A DNA stretch of 64,000 nucleotides. It comes from Boesenbergia rotunda. Its lineage: Eukaryota > Streptophyta > Magnoliopsida > Zingiberales > Zingiberaceae. Where the stretch lies: positions 38,267 to 102,266 of the forward strand of contig JAGFNQ010010092.1 of assembly GCA_024364735.1 (NCBI GenBank). The letters are read 5' to 3'. Shown piece after piece: positions 11,411 through 21,988 of the stretch; within the stretch, counting starts at the first letter, position 1; the number at the start of each line of letters is the position of its first letter. The notes under the pieces were generated by a model. The model searched no databases and was not told the origin of the DNA. It saw only the letters and a program-made list of their open reading frames with translations. The translations under genes and the position numbers were made by a program.

Positions 11411-12238
11411 GACACAATCCTAGGAAACCTTGATAATTACAAGGACATTTCCCTGAGTGTCCTGGAAATTCTCCAAATTCAAGTAAATATTATTTCAGAT
11501 CGATTCCAAAAGTCAAAAGGATTTTGAAAATAACTTCTTGACTTGGATTCTTTTCCAGTCTGACACAATCCTAGGAAACCTTGTTAACTACAAGGACTTT
11601 TCCCTAAGTGTCCTGAAAAATTCTCCAAGCTCAAGTAAGATTATTTTCAAAACTATTAAAAAAAAAGTTTTTGAAAGTGATTTTTATAAAAAAATGACTT
11701 TAACGTGATAGTATTTTAAAGAGAAAATACTTATATTTTCAAAAAGATTCTGAAACTACAGTGAATGAAAACATTTTGAAATGTTCAATAATTTTTTTAA
11801 TTTGACCTCCCCCTAAACTTGACACAGTCCTCGGAAGCTTGTTGACTACAAGTAATCTTCCTTTGAGTCTTAGGGTTTGATTCAGACCAAAAGAATTATC
11901 TAATAATTAAAAAATGTTAGAAAATAGAATTACTTTCTTTTGACTTAGACTCCCCCTAAATCTGACACAATCCTAGGAGTTCTTGTAGATCAAGAAGAAA
12001 ACTCCCTATGTGTCTTTCAGGGTTTATCAAAATCAAAAGATTAACTTAAAACAATTTCTGAACGAAAGAATAGAAAACATTTCTAAACGAAGGATATCAA
12101 AATCAAACTGATAGTATGATAATTTTCAAAATACTTTTCGAATAATTTTTAAAGCATAAAAGTTTTCAAAAAAGTTTTTTCAATTAAAAAAAACACACTC
12201 CCCCTGAACTTGGCACCGTCTGACTCTAACTAAGTGTC
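11411..12238. other. Hairpin array, gagS-A
   Basis: Four copies of a roughly 50-nt inverted-repeat unit lie at 11411-11461, 11562-11612, 11821-11869 and 11964-12014, with a degenerate fifth near 12212-12238. Each runs GACAC, an AGGAA-type segment, a CTTG-type inner arm, a 5-7 nt loop, and then the complements in reverse order, ending GTGTC or GAGTC. The arms differ between copies in ways that preserve pairing. The array sits in non-coding sequence 3' of gag (minus strand). Confidence 0.75.
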
Positions 12239-12470
12239 TTAAGGGACTTTAGTGTTGACCTAAAAGGCTTGTGTCTAATTGTGTAGGTCAAACAATTTTT
12301 TGAAAGGATATAATTTTGAAAATCTATAATATATAAGCAATCAGACAAGCATGAAATCCATAAAAATATTATTATGTTAAAACATTATTTTGAAAATAGA
12401 TTTTTAGAAAAATATCCTAAGAATTTTGAAAATAATTTTGAAAAGCATTTTTCAATTTATTAGTCATTAA

Positions 12471-12537
12471 CATCTCACCCATTCTAAATGTCTCAGTACA
12501 AGCAAACATGGTTGCCTTATGAGTGTATTGTGAGATG
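12471..12537. other. Conserved CATCTCAC stem-loop, gagS-A
   Basis: CATCTCAC at 12471-12478 pairs with GTGAGATG at 12530-12537. Related stem-loops are present in gagS-B, Sir-2 and Sir-3. Confidence 0.55.
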
Positions 12538-12639
12538 CTTGAATAATTTTTTTTTTAATTAATGTTCAATCTAAGATTTAATTAAAACTTATGTTAGATT
12601 CAATTTTATCAAATAGTAAATTAAATTTGAGTTTCAATA

Positions 12640-12915
12640 ATCGACTTCCAGGTCTTGGCGAGGCACAGTGGCTTTTTTTGGCCGTAGCCTTATTGGAGCA
12701 ATAACCCTTTCCTTGACAAAGCCTTTTATCGAATGTTCATTTTCAAATTACTTTTTGAAAAATTTTGGTCTAACTAACTTAGGTTTTGGATCAATAGCTT
12801 CGGCTAGTTCCACCAGACTAAACAGACCAAGTAAGATACGCCTTACCCTACTTGACCTTATTAGAAGGGCTTCTCTAACGTACTATCATCTCACCTCCAC
12901 CTAATACTATGTTGT
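12640..12915 (-). other. Conserved spacer block shared with Sir-2
   Basis: The reverse complement of this block (GCCAAGACC, AATAAGGCTACGGCC, GATAGTACGTTAG) matches the gag-pol spacer of Sir-2 at 25985-26235. It lies downstream of gag in both elements. Confidence 0.7.
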
Positions 12916-13189
12916 TCAAGTTTTAACTAGTCTTTTTCCTATCTAACCGTTCTAAATCATGCATAAAATTAAACATGAAAGTCATGACATATAATAATAA
13001 AAAATTAGCAAATGCATGAGCATGGCAGTTATGCATGAGTCAAACAAGTCAAACCATTTTACTTAAGTTTCTAATAATGTATCAAATTCTCAATTTGATA
13101 CATGTCGTGTGAACCCGTGAATATGTCAACCCACTTTAACATATTTAATTTTATTAAATTGATTGTTGCAGTTGGGTAAGATTTTATTT

Positions 13190-13500
13190 AATTTGAGTTT
13201 AAGTTATTAAGATTTAATTAGAATTAAGAATTATTAAGACTTAATTAGAGGATTAATTATATTTGGATTTAACATTGAAGTTATTTAAGAATTAATTAAG
13301 GATTAATTGGAGTTAAGTTAATTAAGAATTAATTGAAGTTAAGTTAATTAAGAATTAATTGGAGTTAAGTTAATTAAGAATTAATTGAGGTTAAGTTAAT
13401 TAAAATTAAAAAAATTAATTAAGGTTAAAATAATTAAGGATTAAATAACGAAAAAAATTAATTAAGATTTAATTAAGGATTAAATAATTAATTTGATTTA
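13190..13500. repeat. TTAATTAAGAATTAATTG minisatellite, gagS-A
   Basis: Tandem units of about 27-28 bp built from TTAATTAAGAATTAATTG with GAGTTAAG linkers, very A/T-rich. The left half is older and more diverged. A parallel tract occurs in gagS-B at 16960-17300. Confidence 0.8.
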
Positions 13501-14470
13501 AGTTTCAAAATTTCTGGGTTAATTAATAGTTGTGGGTTTAATTGCATCATTTTCATTATTTCAAAAATGTCTGACTTATCTGCTATTTCTTCTTCATTTA
13601 ATTTTTCAAGTTTTTCTAACACTTCTACTTTGTTTGAAGTTTTGTAGATTTTATTGACTGCAGCCTTGATTCTAGAAAATTCATCTTCCTCCTTATCTTC
13701 ATCATCAAGGTCATATTCTTCTATATCTTCATTGTAAGTAGAGTAATTTTCAGGGCTACTAGTTAGTATTTTATAATTATCTTCAAGATTATCTAAGAAA
13801 TTAATAATCAAATCATTATCTAAAGAGATTTTATTTTCAATATCCTCAAAATTATCTTCAACAACTTCAAAATTATCTTCAACAACATCAAAATTATCTT
13901 TAATATCCTCAAAATTATCTTTAATATCCTCAAAAAAATCTCCAATATTTTCAGGATATCTTTAATATCATCATTATCCTTAGAAATATCCTCAGAAAAA
14001 TCTCCAATATTTTCAGGATTATCATTAATATTTTAGAAAAATTATTAGAATTAATTCTAAAAATTATTGCATTGATATTAAAAATTAACGAGTTGAGATT
14101 TTATATTTTCCTATTGTCTATATTTGGTAACTGGTCATTCAATATATTGATTTGGCTATACAAAAAGTCTAATTTATCTAAATAATTATCTAACTTATCT
14201 AAACTATCAACATTATTGTATGACTGTGCAGAAATTTGTAAGTTTTTACAAACATAAATTTTTCGTACCTTGGACGGACACTGATTCTTGTAGTGTCCGT
14301 GCTTTTGACATTTGAAGCACTTGATTTGACTCTTATCCCTTCAGACCCGGGCGCTGGTACCTCTTTAGTCGCCGTTGGTGAAAATCGAGTCTTACGAGTA
14401 TGACACTGATTTTTATAGTGTCCTCTCTCCCTGCACTTGAAACATATAATATGAAATTTAAAATTTGCAT
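13488..14470 (-). pseudogene. gagS-A gag-like protein, frameshifted
   Basis: Two CX2CX4HX4C zinc knuckles are readable on the minus strand: CFKCRERGHYKNQC near 14400-14440 and CFKCQKHGHYKNQC near 14285-14325. They lie in different frames, so at least one indel separates them. Downstream is an Asn/Asp/Glu-rich tail. Part of it is a DNA-level tandem repeat of about 24 bp at 13830-13965 encoding DNFEDIK-type octads. The last piece (13488-13811) is an open acidic frame ending in a Leu/Lys-rich segment. No capsid domain precedes the knuckles; only about 100 nt separate them from the primer site. An RNA-binding, capsid-less gag is the best description. Confidence 0.65.
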
Positions 14471-14564
14471 ACTTAAAAAAAATATACCTGATTCACCCCT
14501 GGGCTCCCCCTCAACTCCTGGCATCTTTGCTCTGTTGGCGGTTAGTCCGGTGAAGAGCTACTAG

Positions 14565-14576
14565 GCTCTGATACCA
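14565..14576 (-). promoter_or_regulatory. gagS-A primer-binding site
   Basis: TGGTATCAGAGC on the minus strand, 2 nt from the LTR edge at 14579. Confidence 0.85.
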
Positions 14577-14578
14577 CT

Positions 14579-14741
14579 TGTGGGGACCAGTGTCGTCGAT
14601 AGAGAGGGGGGGAATATTGACTCGTTAAAAACTTCGGGAAACTCGTCTTTCAATTCTCATTCGTTCTAATCAGAGGGTTAGTAGTAGCGGAAATAATAAA
14701 GAACGAAAATAGAACAACCCAGTATACATCTTGCACCAACA
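14579..14741 (-). mobile_element. Shrunken LTR between gagS-A and gagS-B
   Basis: It starts TGTGGGGACC and ends TTGCACCAACA, the same ends as the 1.7-kb LTR at 18365-20055, but is only 163 bp. The first roughly 130 bp and last 30 bp match; the middle is deleted. It serves as 5' LTR of copy A and 3' LTR of copy B. Confidence 0.75.
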
Positions 14742-15127
14742 ATCTCCCCCTTTTTGATGTTTGACAATAACTTAAGTTAGATTAAGTCTAAGGGTTAAAT
14801 CCAGGTTTAATCCTTTGGGAGAAAATGAAAAAATTTCTAACTTAAGCTCCTCTCTCCCCCTTTGTCACACATCAAAAAAATCACAAAAAAATTTACACCA
14901 ACAATGAAAATTTTGAAATGAACACAAGTCTTTCTCCCTTTTTATGATCATTTCTCTCCTCCTTTTGAAAATACTTAGGATAATTTTTTGAAAGCATATA
15001 TAAATTTTGAAAAACAAATTTCAAAACTCTTCCCCTTTTTGAGAAAAACTACGTACTTGTTTAAAAAAAATATTTAATTGCACCAAAAATAAGGGAAAAC
15101 TATAAAAAAATTGAACTTCTCTAAGTC

Positions 15128-16047
15128 TGACAACAATCCTAGGAATCTTGTTGATCACAAGAAAATTTCTATGTGTCTTGGGGATTTTCCATAAATGAAT
15201 ATTTTTAATAAAATTTTGTTTTGAAAACATAATAATTTTCTTGATTTTGGTTTCTTTTCCAGTCTGACACAATCCTAGGAAACCTTGTTAACTACAAGGA
15301 ATTTTTTCTAAGTGCCCTGTTAATTTTCCAAACACAAGATGAGATGAATTTTTTAAAGACTTTGTTTAAAAGATGGAAAGATTTTCACAAAATGATTTTC
15401 AAAAGATAGTGTTTTGAAAAGAGAATAATATGTTTTCAAAATGATTTTGAAAATATACTGTATGAAAACATAATATTTTTGAAATTTAATAGTTCTTTTA
15501 ATTTGACCTCTCCCTAAACCTGACACAGTCCTAGGTAACTTGTTGACTACAAGTGATCTTCCTCTGAGTCTTAGGGTTTGATTCAAATGAAAAGAATTAT
15601 TTAATAATCTAAAAAAACATCAGAAAATAGAATCAATTTCTTTTGAGTAGGACTCCCCCTAAATCTGACACAATCTTAGGAATCCTTGAAGATCATAAAG
15701 GATATTTACTATGTGTCTTTAGAGTTCATCCACATCAAAAGAATAATTAATACATTTTTGAAATAAGTTTTGAAATATTATAGTTTTGAAGGAAATATAT
15801 TTTTTTTAAAAATATTTTGAATCAATTTTTGAAACAATTTTCAAGAATGTATTTTGAAATGATGAATTTTTAAAGCATAAATCATTTTAAAAGATCTAAA
15901 TTTTCCAAAAGAATAATTTTTGAAATGATGTTTTTGAAAAGCATAATTTTGAAAATAATTATTTAAAAGAACAAAAAAGAAACCTCTCCCTAAACCTGAC
16001 ACCATTTGGCTACCCTTGTTAACTACAAGGACCTCTACCTAAGTGTC
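15128..16047. other. Hairpin array, gagS-B
   Basis: Five copies of the same roughly 50-nt inverted-repeat unit lie at 15128-15177, 15266-15316, 15522-15570, 15667-15717 and 15998-16047, with spacing similar to that in gagS-A. Inner arms include CCTTG/CAAGG, ACTTG/CAAGT, TCTTG/CAAGA and TCCTT/AAGGA, so the paired bases change together. Confidence 0.75.
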
Positions 16048-16281
16048 TTAAGGGACTTTAGTGTTGACCTAAAAGGTTGTGTCTTTGTGTATAGGTCAAA
16101 TAATTTTCGAAATAGATATATGATTTTTGAAAATGTATTTTATAGATAAGCAATCAGGCAAGCATGAAATTCATAAAAACATTATTATGTTTAAACATTA
16201 TTTTGAAAATATATTTTAAGAAAATATCCTAAAGATTTTCAAAACATTTTGAAAAACATTTATCAATTAATTAGTCTTTAA

Positions 16282-16348
16282 CATCTCACTCATTCTAAGT
16301 GTCGCAGTACAAGCAAGCATAGTTGCCTTATGGGTGTATTATGAGATG
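16282..16348. other. Conserved CATCTCAC stem-loop, gagS-B
   Basis: CATCTCAC at 16282 faces ATGAGATG at 16341-16348, with a loop homologous to that of gagS-A. Confidence 0.55.
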
Positions 16349-16439
16349 CTTGAATAATTTTTCTCAATTTATTTATAGACTGGTTGACCTTAAGTTAGAT
16401 TCGAGTTTAATTAATTTGTAATTTAAAAGTAGATTTTAA

Positions 16440-16680
16440 TAATCGACTTCTAGGTCTTGGCGAAGCACAGAGGCCTTCTTTGGTCGTAGCCTTATTGGAT
16501 CATGAACCCTTTCCTTAGGAAAAGCCTTTTCAATAAATAATACCTTTATCTTACTCTTTGAAAAACTCTGGTCTAACTAGTCTAGAATGTGACGAGGTAG
16601 CTTCGGCTAGTTCCACTTAGCTAGGCTAAGCTTCCCTAACGTACTATTATCTCGCCCCACCCTGGTACTAGATAGACAAG
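16440..16680 (-). other. Conserved spacer block, gagS-B
   Basis: The minus strand contains GATCCAATAAGGCTACGACC and GATAATAGTACGTTAGGGAA, nearly the same as in the Sir-2 gag-pol spacer. It supports descent of the gag-only elements from a Sirevirus with that spacer. Confidence 0.7.
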
Positions 16681-16959
16681 TATCAACTAATCTTTTTCCT
16701 ATCTAACCATTCTAAATCATGCATAAAATTAAACATGAATGACATGACAAATATTTTAAAAAAATCAGCAAATGCATGAACATGACATTTATGCATGAGT
16801 CAATCAAGTCAAAACATTTTATTTGGTTTCTAATAATGTATCAAATTCTCGATTTGATACATATCGTGTGAACCCACGAATACGCCAACCCACTTTGACA
16901 TATTTAATATTATTAATTTGATTGTTCAGTTGGGTAAGATTTTATTTAATTTCATATCT

Positions 16960-17300
16960 GAAAGTAATTAATTAGAATTTAGTTCATGGATTAAGGATTG
17001 AAATTATTAAGGATTTGTTAAGAATGAAATTATTACTAATTAATTTGTATTAAAAATTGTTAGGAATTAATTAGAGTTAAAATTGTTACGAATTAATTAA
17101 AGTTAAAAATTGGTATGAATTAATTAGGGTTAAATTAATTAAGACTTAATTAGAGTTAAATTAATTAAGAATTAATTAGAGTTAAATTAATTAAGAATTA
17201 ATTAGAATTAAATTGTTAAGAGTTAATTAGGATTAAAATTAAGAGTTAAGGTTTAAATTATTTAAAAATTAATGTTGAAGTTATTAATTAAAGATTAAAT
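16960..17300. repeat. TTAATTAAGAATTAATTAG minisatellite, gagS-B
   Basis: A/T-rich tandem units of about 27 bp, more diverged than in gagS-A, directly 3' of gag. Confidence 0.75.
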
Positions 17301-17420
17301 TGTTAACAGTTTTGGGTCTAGTTGCATCAATTCTATTATTTCAAAAATATCTGAATCATCTACTATTCCTTTTTCATTTAATTTTTCAAGTTTATCTAAT
17401 ACTTCTACTTTGTTTGAATT

Positions 17421-18146
17421 TTAGTAGACATTATTAAATGTAGCTTTGATTCTAAGAAATTCTTCTTCCACCTTATCCTCATCAGAGTTATATTCTTCTC
17501 CATCTTCATAGTAGGTAGAGTAATTTTCAGGATTGTTTATTAATATCTCATAATTAATTTCAAGATTATCAAAATTATCCAAGAAATTATTAATTAAATC
17601 TTCATTATTATCTAAAGAGGTATCTAAATTATTCTCAGCAGTATCAGAATTATCTTCAGATTTAGTAGAAAGATTATTAATAAAAACATTATCTTCAGAA
17701 TTGTTGATATTATCAGTACAAATTTTATCAGTATTTTCAGAAATATTATTAATGATAATTTTATCTTTATCCTCAGAATTATCATAATTATCAGAAAAAT
17801 TATTACTAATTAAGGCATTATTATCATCCTTAACATTATTATTAATTTCGAAAATTTTGACATTAATATTAAAGATTAAAGAGTTTATATTTGATATTCT
17901 AATATTTTTTAAGTTTGATAATTTTTCATGTAATACATTAAGTTGGTTATGCAAAAGATCTAATTTGTCTGAAGAATTATCTAAATTATCAGATTTATCA
18001 TCATGCTTGTGAAACTGTGCAGGAATTTGAAAATTATTGCCAAAAGTAACTTTTCGTACCTTGGTCGGACACTGATTCTTGTAATGTCCATGCTTTTGAC
18101 ATCTAAAGCATCTGATATGGCTTTTGTCCCTCCGGACTCCTAGCAT
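17421..18146 (-). CDS. gagS-B zinc-knuckle, Asn-rich protein
   Basis: An uninterrupted 241-codon minus-strand frame starts with MLGVRRDKSHIR. It has one perfect CX2CX4HX4C knuckle (CFRCQKHGHYKNQC, residues 13-26). A predicted amphipathic stretch rich in Leu, Asn and His follows, then a long Asn/Asp/Glu-rich tail. In gagS-A the frame continues beyond the equivalent of the stop through a Leu/Lys-rich end. Here a Lys codon appears changed to TAA at 17421-17423, so the protein is probably about 40 residues shorter than its ancestor. Upstream (about 18200) a second knuckle is present but damaged. There is no capsid domain, so the true start is uncertain. It would be expected to bind RNA; expression is unproven. 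Confidence 0.55.
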   Translation of the reverse strand: MLGVRRDKSHIRCFRCQKHGHYKNQCPTKVRKVTFGNNFQIPAQFHKHDDKSDNLDNSSDKLDLLHNQLNVLHEKLSNLKNIRISNINSLIFNINVKIFEINNNVKDDNNALISNNFSDNYDNSEDKDKIIINNISENTDKICTDNINNSEDNVFINNLSTKSEDNSDTAENNLDTSLDNNEDLINNFLDNFDNLEINYEILINNPENYSTYYEDGEEYNSDEDKVEEEFLRIKATFNNVY

Positions 18147-18350
18147 TGATACCTCCTTTGCCGCTAGTGGTGACGATCAAGTCTTATGAGTAGGACACTG
18201 ATTTTATAGCGTCCTCTCCCCCTCCACCTAAAACATATTATATGAAATTTAAAAACTGACATAATAAAAGATACCTGATTCACCCTTGGCTCACAGTCAA
18301 TTCCTGGTGTCTTTGCTCCGTCGGCTGTTAGTCCGGTGAAGAGTAACTAG

Positions 18351-18362
18351 GCTCTGATACCA
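18351..18362 (-). promoter_or_regulatory. gagS-B primer-binding site
   Basis: TGGTATCAGAGC on the minus strand, 2 nt from the LTR edge at 18365. Confidence 0.88.
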
Positions 18363-19299
18363 CTTGTAGGATCGATGTCGTCGATAGAGGGGGGGTGAAT
18401 ATCGACTTGAACAAATCTTTTGGAAACTCGTCGGAAACTTCGATGTTCATTTGTTCGTTCTAGTTAGAGAGTTAGTAGCACAACGAAAAATTAAAGCAAA
18501 CGAAAAAACACAACACAGAAGACATGCGGGGTTTTTTACTTGGTTCCCAACCCCCCAAGGTCAGTACGTCCAAGCACGGGTAGGGCCCGTCCACTAATGG
18601 TCTCCTTTCCGAACTTTCCGAAGGTGGAGAAACCCGTCTTACAGTGCAAGTTTACAACCAAAAAGAATAACTAAATTAAGTGCTTAAAATAAACGGAAAC
18701 CAAAATGAAAGTTGACGATCTGACCAATGTGGAAGTCTGAAGTGCATCACACTTCCTCCTGGAGCCTCCTTGGTAGAAAAGCTTCGTCTCTGACACTTTT
18801 TCTTTGCTCAGAATGCTTAGAATGATGTTGCAAGTGTCGTTCTCCCTATAGGCGGTCAAAAAGTCATCCAGAATCGCGAACTTCGCGATGCTAATAAGTC
18901 AGGTTGTCAGGATGCCCTAGACCATCCAGGTTGCCTGGAACCATCCAGGCGCCTGGGATGGACCCCTTTAGGGCGCCCAGAAGCATGGGGGCGCCTGTAT
19001 TAACATAGGCACCCTAGATGCTTCTTCCAGGTGCCATTTTCCCCGTGTTTTCTCTTCTGTTTTGCCTCCAACTCTAGGTACCTGCAAGACAATCAAATAC
19101 AAGACAAATATGCAAATAATCTTAGACTTAAAGATTGGTTCTGAATTTGGATTTCTCGCAAAACCCTAGGTCGAACCGATGCCTAATGTTCCCTTCCCGA
19201 GGAGCACGCCCTCGCCTACTCCTCTCAGGAGAAGTTTGCCAACCTGCTCCTCCAGTTGGACTTTTGTCCGATCTTCCGGATCAGGACTTCGGTACCCAG

Positions 19300-19560
19300 T
19301 CCATGACTAGGACTTATTGCCCAACCCTCGGTCAAGTCTTCGGTGCCTAGCCCTCGGCCAGGACTTCGTGCCTAGTCCACGACCAGGACTTATTGCCCAA
19401 CCCTCGGTCAGGTCTTCGGTGCCCAGCCCTCGGCTAGGACTTATTGCCCAATTCCACGAACTAGAACTTCGTGCCCAACCCTCGGTCAAGTCTTAGGTGC
19501 CCAGCCCTTGGCCAGGACTTAGTGCCCAATTCCACGAACCAGGACTTTATGCCTAGGTTA
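19300..19560. repeat. CCAGGACTTCGTGCC-type subrepeats
   Basis: Tandem units of about 25-27 bp alternating between CCAGGACTTCGTGCC and GGTCTTCGGTGCCC forms. The same units, in either orientation, occur at 22800-22980, 32080-32260 and 51380-51550 in other copia LTRs. Confidence 0.8.
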
Positions 19561-19634
19561 ATTAGGACTTTCGTTTACCTTGATAACTACTTCTTTTCCT
19601 AGTCATATTAATCCTGACTAGACTTCTCTTCTAC

Positions 19635-19985
19635 CAAACATCAAGTCCTGTTTGGCTTACTTCTTGGTTTAACTGACCAACCCTGGGTTTTCTGCTAAAC
19701 ATCAGATCTTGTTTAGCTAACCCTTGCTCTAACTGATCAAACGTTAGTATATTAACCAGATTAAATCTAGGTTTGATCACCCTGCCAAACATCAGGTCTT
19801 GTTTGGTTAACCCTTGGTTACCTTAACCAACCCTGGGTTCTGGTTGACTCTGCCAAACATCATATCCTATTTGGCTAAACCTTTGTCAACCTGATCAATC
19901 CTGGGTTAACCCTACCAAACATAAGGTCCTGTTTGCTTTAACCCTTGATCACTTTAACTAACCCTTACCTTGTCTAACATATACT
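19635..19985. repeat. About 60-bp tandem repeat, AAACATCAGGTCTTGTTTGG
   Basis: Five or so imperfect copies of a unit containing CCAAACATCAGGTCTTGTTT and AACCAACCCTGGGTT, inside the gagS-B LTR. Confidence 0.75.
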
Positions 19986-20055
19986 ACTAACTTAAGTATA
20001 TTGTTAAACATTGAAACATTAGAGGAAGACATCACTGATGTATCTTGCACCAACA

Positions 20056-20579
20056 CTTACCGGCCCTATCAATTTAACAGAATAAATCTCGCCCATTGGT
20101 AAATCAAAGAAATAAATATTAAGTACATGTGCCCATTATTATATCGGGATTCAGACCATGTACTCCATAATTAACTGAGGTATGTTTCAATTGTAAAGTC
20201 AGTATAAATTGAATCACCTCTATGTCAGTCCTACTCAATGCACACAAAGTTCACTAGTGTAATTCTATGGTCAAGATAAATCAATACTAAATTACACTAC
20301 AACCATCCCGATGTTTATTCAAATCCATCTCGGTTGTGAGCCTCTACTTATACTTTACAAGAGACTGATAACATGATCTTCTGTGCGACACCACACACCA
20401 TGTTATCTACAATGTAAAGTATCAGACAATATGCACATACTAATATAAACATGCAAACAGTTATCTTGTGATTCTCTTTTAAAATGTAGATGTCTATATA
20501 TAAAAGCAAAGCTTTTAGTATACATCCTAATAGAAATGTCATCCGACTCTCCGAACGAAGATCTGTCCTCACATTTCAG
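20056..20579. other. Unassigned LTR-like remnant
   Basis: No reading frame with family resemblance. It is A/T-rich single-copy-looking sequence with a TATA-like TATATATAAAAG near 20493. It may be the upstream part of the Sir-1 LTR or a piece of another copia LTR; I cannot decide from the sequence. Confidence 0.35.
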
Positions 20580-20903
20580 GAGTTGGTATTATTGTTCATT
20601 TCTTATTGCACACTTCAGTTTGTAAACTTGTAAACATTCTTGTGATTTTTAGTGATGCCCAAAGTAAACGATCAAGGATCGTGGGCCTTCCAGTAGGAGT
20701 CATTCAAGAGTCCAAAGCAAGTAAAACTAACTTGAGTTAGTGATTGTGCTTCATTGTTAATTTCCGCTGCTCTCTCTCTCTAACTTCTACGCTTATTCTC
20801 AAAGCTTCCGCGGTGTACTTTGCATACTTTATTAAGTGTTAAATCCGATGTTTTTGTGAAGCGATATTCACCACCCTCTATCGCTCAATCTCGATCTTAC
20901 AAT

Positions 20904-20915
20904 TGATATCAGAGC
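20904..20915 (+). promoter_or_regulatory. Sir-1 primer-binding site, mutated
   Basis: TGATATCAGAGC, one base off the usual TGGTATCAGAGC (G to A). Confidence 0.75.
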
Positions 20916-21109
20916 GGGGGCCGCTCAATTTTGGTGAAACCACCACTTGAGCACTTTTCGAATTTTTCATAGTTTTTTTTGTTAATTTTGATTACTTTTT
21001 GAAGTTCTCTTCGGTTACATTTTTTTCCACACTACTAATCCATGATAAAAGTTTTGGTATATTCTATTGTTTTTGTTATTGCAACTTCAAAATTCTTTCT
21101 ACTATCTTT

Positions 21110-21988
21110 ATAGCGTTGCAAGAGGGCTACAGTACTACTCGACCCCTTCTCTTCTCTGGGGAAGAATTTGGGTATTGGAAAAGTTAGATGGAAGTCCACC
21201 TGAAAACTCAGGTGGACATGTGGATAATAATCCAAACCAGATTCGACCTTCCAAGAGACGAGCAAGGTGTGATTCTGAGCTACGATAAATGGGATGTCCC
21301 TGCTAAAAAGGAATCGAAACTGACGCAAAAGCAACACAAACCCTCTAATGCGGACTTACAAGGGAGGAGCTTAACTACGTCGGTCCCTTCAACAGCGCCA
21401 AAGAACTGTAGAATAAACTCATAGAACTCCACGAAGGAACCTCCGACACTAAGGTGAGTCGTCGCGATCCCTTGTTGAATAAACTGTATAACGTAAAAAT
21501 GAAGGACAGAGAAACGGCTTCCCAACTGCATGCCTGGATTCAAGAAATTATGAACGGACTCCACAACATCAGGCACATGATCGAGAATAGGGATCTGATC
21601 AGGTATACATTAAATTCATTCCCTAGAAACTCGCTGTGGGCATCTCTGGTTGATGCCTACAAACTTTCTAAGGACCTTTCAAAAATAAAATTAGATGAGT
21701 TATTTTCTGAATTTGAGTTACATGTGCATATTAACGGTTCGCTTGTAGTGAAAGGTGTGGCTTTGATTTCATGAAAAATCAAAAAGAAGACACAAGAACC
21801 AGAACCGGATTCTAACTCGGAATTCAAAGAGGAAGAACTGGTGGAGCTTGTGAACGTTGACCGAAAACTGTTCAGAGCTCGAAAGGCCCAAAAGAAGAAG
21901 AAAATGGGGCAACCAAAGAACAATCCGGCTAAACCAAAGAACAAGGCAGAACTCACCTGTTATGAGCATGGAAAGAAGGGGCACTTCA
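21110..21988 (+). pseudogene. gag: Sir-1 gag
   Basis: It aligns with the Sir-2 gag by eye. The start codon position holds ATA (21110) and the second Met codon is TTG. A TAG at 21185-21187 interrupts the YWKS.MEVHLKTQVDMW region. A frameshift before 21454 is followed by a better preserved part (LLNKLYNVKMKDRETASQLH, ENRDLIRYTLNSFPRN). Another stop lies near 21773. The zinc knuckle CYEHGKKGHF is reached at 21957-21986 and then the Sir-3 LTR begins. This gag would have packaged element RNA; the copy is dead. Confidence 0.82.

Larger units (their letters stand above)
10965..14578 (-). mobile_element. gagS-A, gag-only Sirevirus-like internal region
   Basis: A minus-strand internal region without protease, integrase or reverse transcriptase. 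From right to left it has a primer site (14565-14576), a gag with zinc knuckles, an A/T-rich TTAATTAA-type minisatellite, a conserved spacer block, hairpin repeats (11411-12238) and an A/T-rich 3' region. It parallels gagS-B (14742-18364) throughout, sharing a short LTR (14579-14741). Its left end is truncated against Ath-1. Confidence 0.75.
14742..18364 (-). mobile_element. gagS-B, gag-only Sirevirus-like internal region
   Basis: The second tandem copy, 3.6 kb, bounded by the short LTR on the left and a full LTR on the right. It has several polypurine tracts near its 3' end (minus strand; 14742-14755, 14851-14863 and weaker ones near 14934 and 15028), a hairpin array, the conserved stem-loop and spacer, the minisatellite and the zinc-knuckle gag. 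Multiple polypurine tracts are, as I recall, a known Sirevirus trait. No polymerase genes are present. Confidence 0.75.
18365..20055 (-). mobile_element. gagS-B 5' LTR
   Basis: A 1.69-kb LTR from TGTAGGATCG to TTGCACCAACA. Sections of it (AGGTCGAACCGATGCCTA near 19165 and the subrepeats at 19300-19550) are homologous to the LTRs of Sir-2 and Sir-3, so the gag-only family is their relative. GGCGCC-type palindromes lie near 18935-19000. No gene is present. Confidence 0.8.
20580..21988 (+). mobile_element. Sir-1, copia LTR end plus gag, truncated
   Basis: A plus-strand fragment: the 3' part of an LTR ending CTTACA at 20901, a variant primer site, and a gag homologous to that of Sir-2. It is cut at 21989 by the Sir-3 LTR, right in the zinc knuckle. 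No distal part of this element is recognisable elsewhere in the window. Confidence 0.75.

Noticed and set aside
20348..20572. A hydrophobic 74-codon minus-strand frame in the unassigned remnant
   Set aside because: It has no homologous copy in the window, no domain and no clear promoter; it is compatible with chance.
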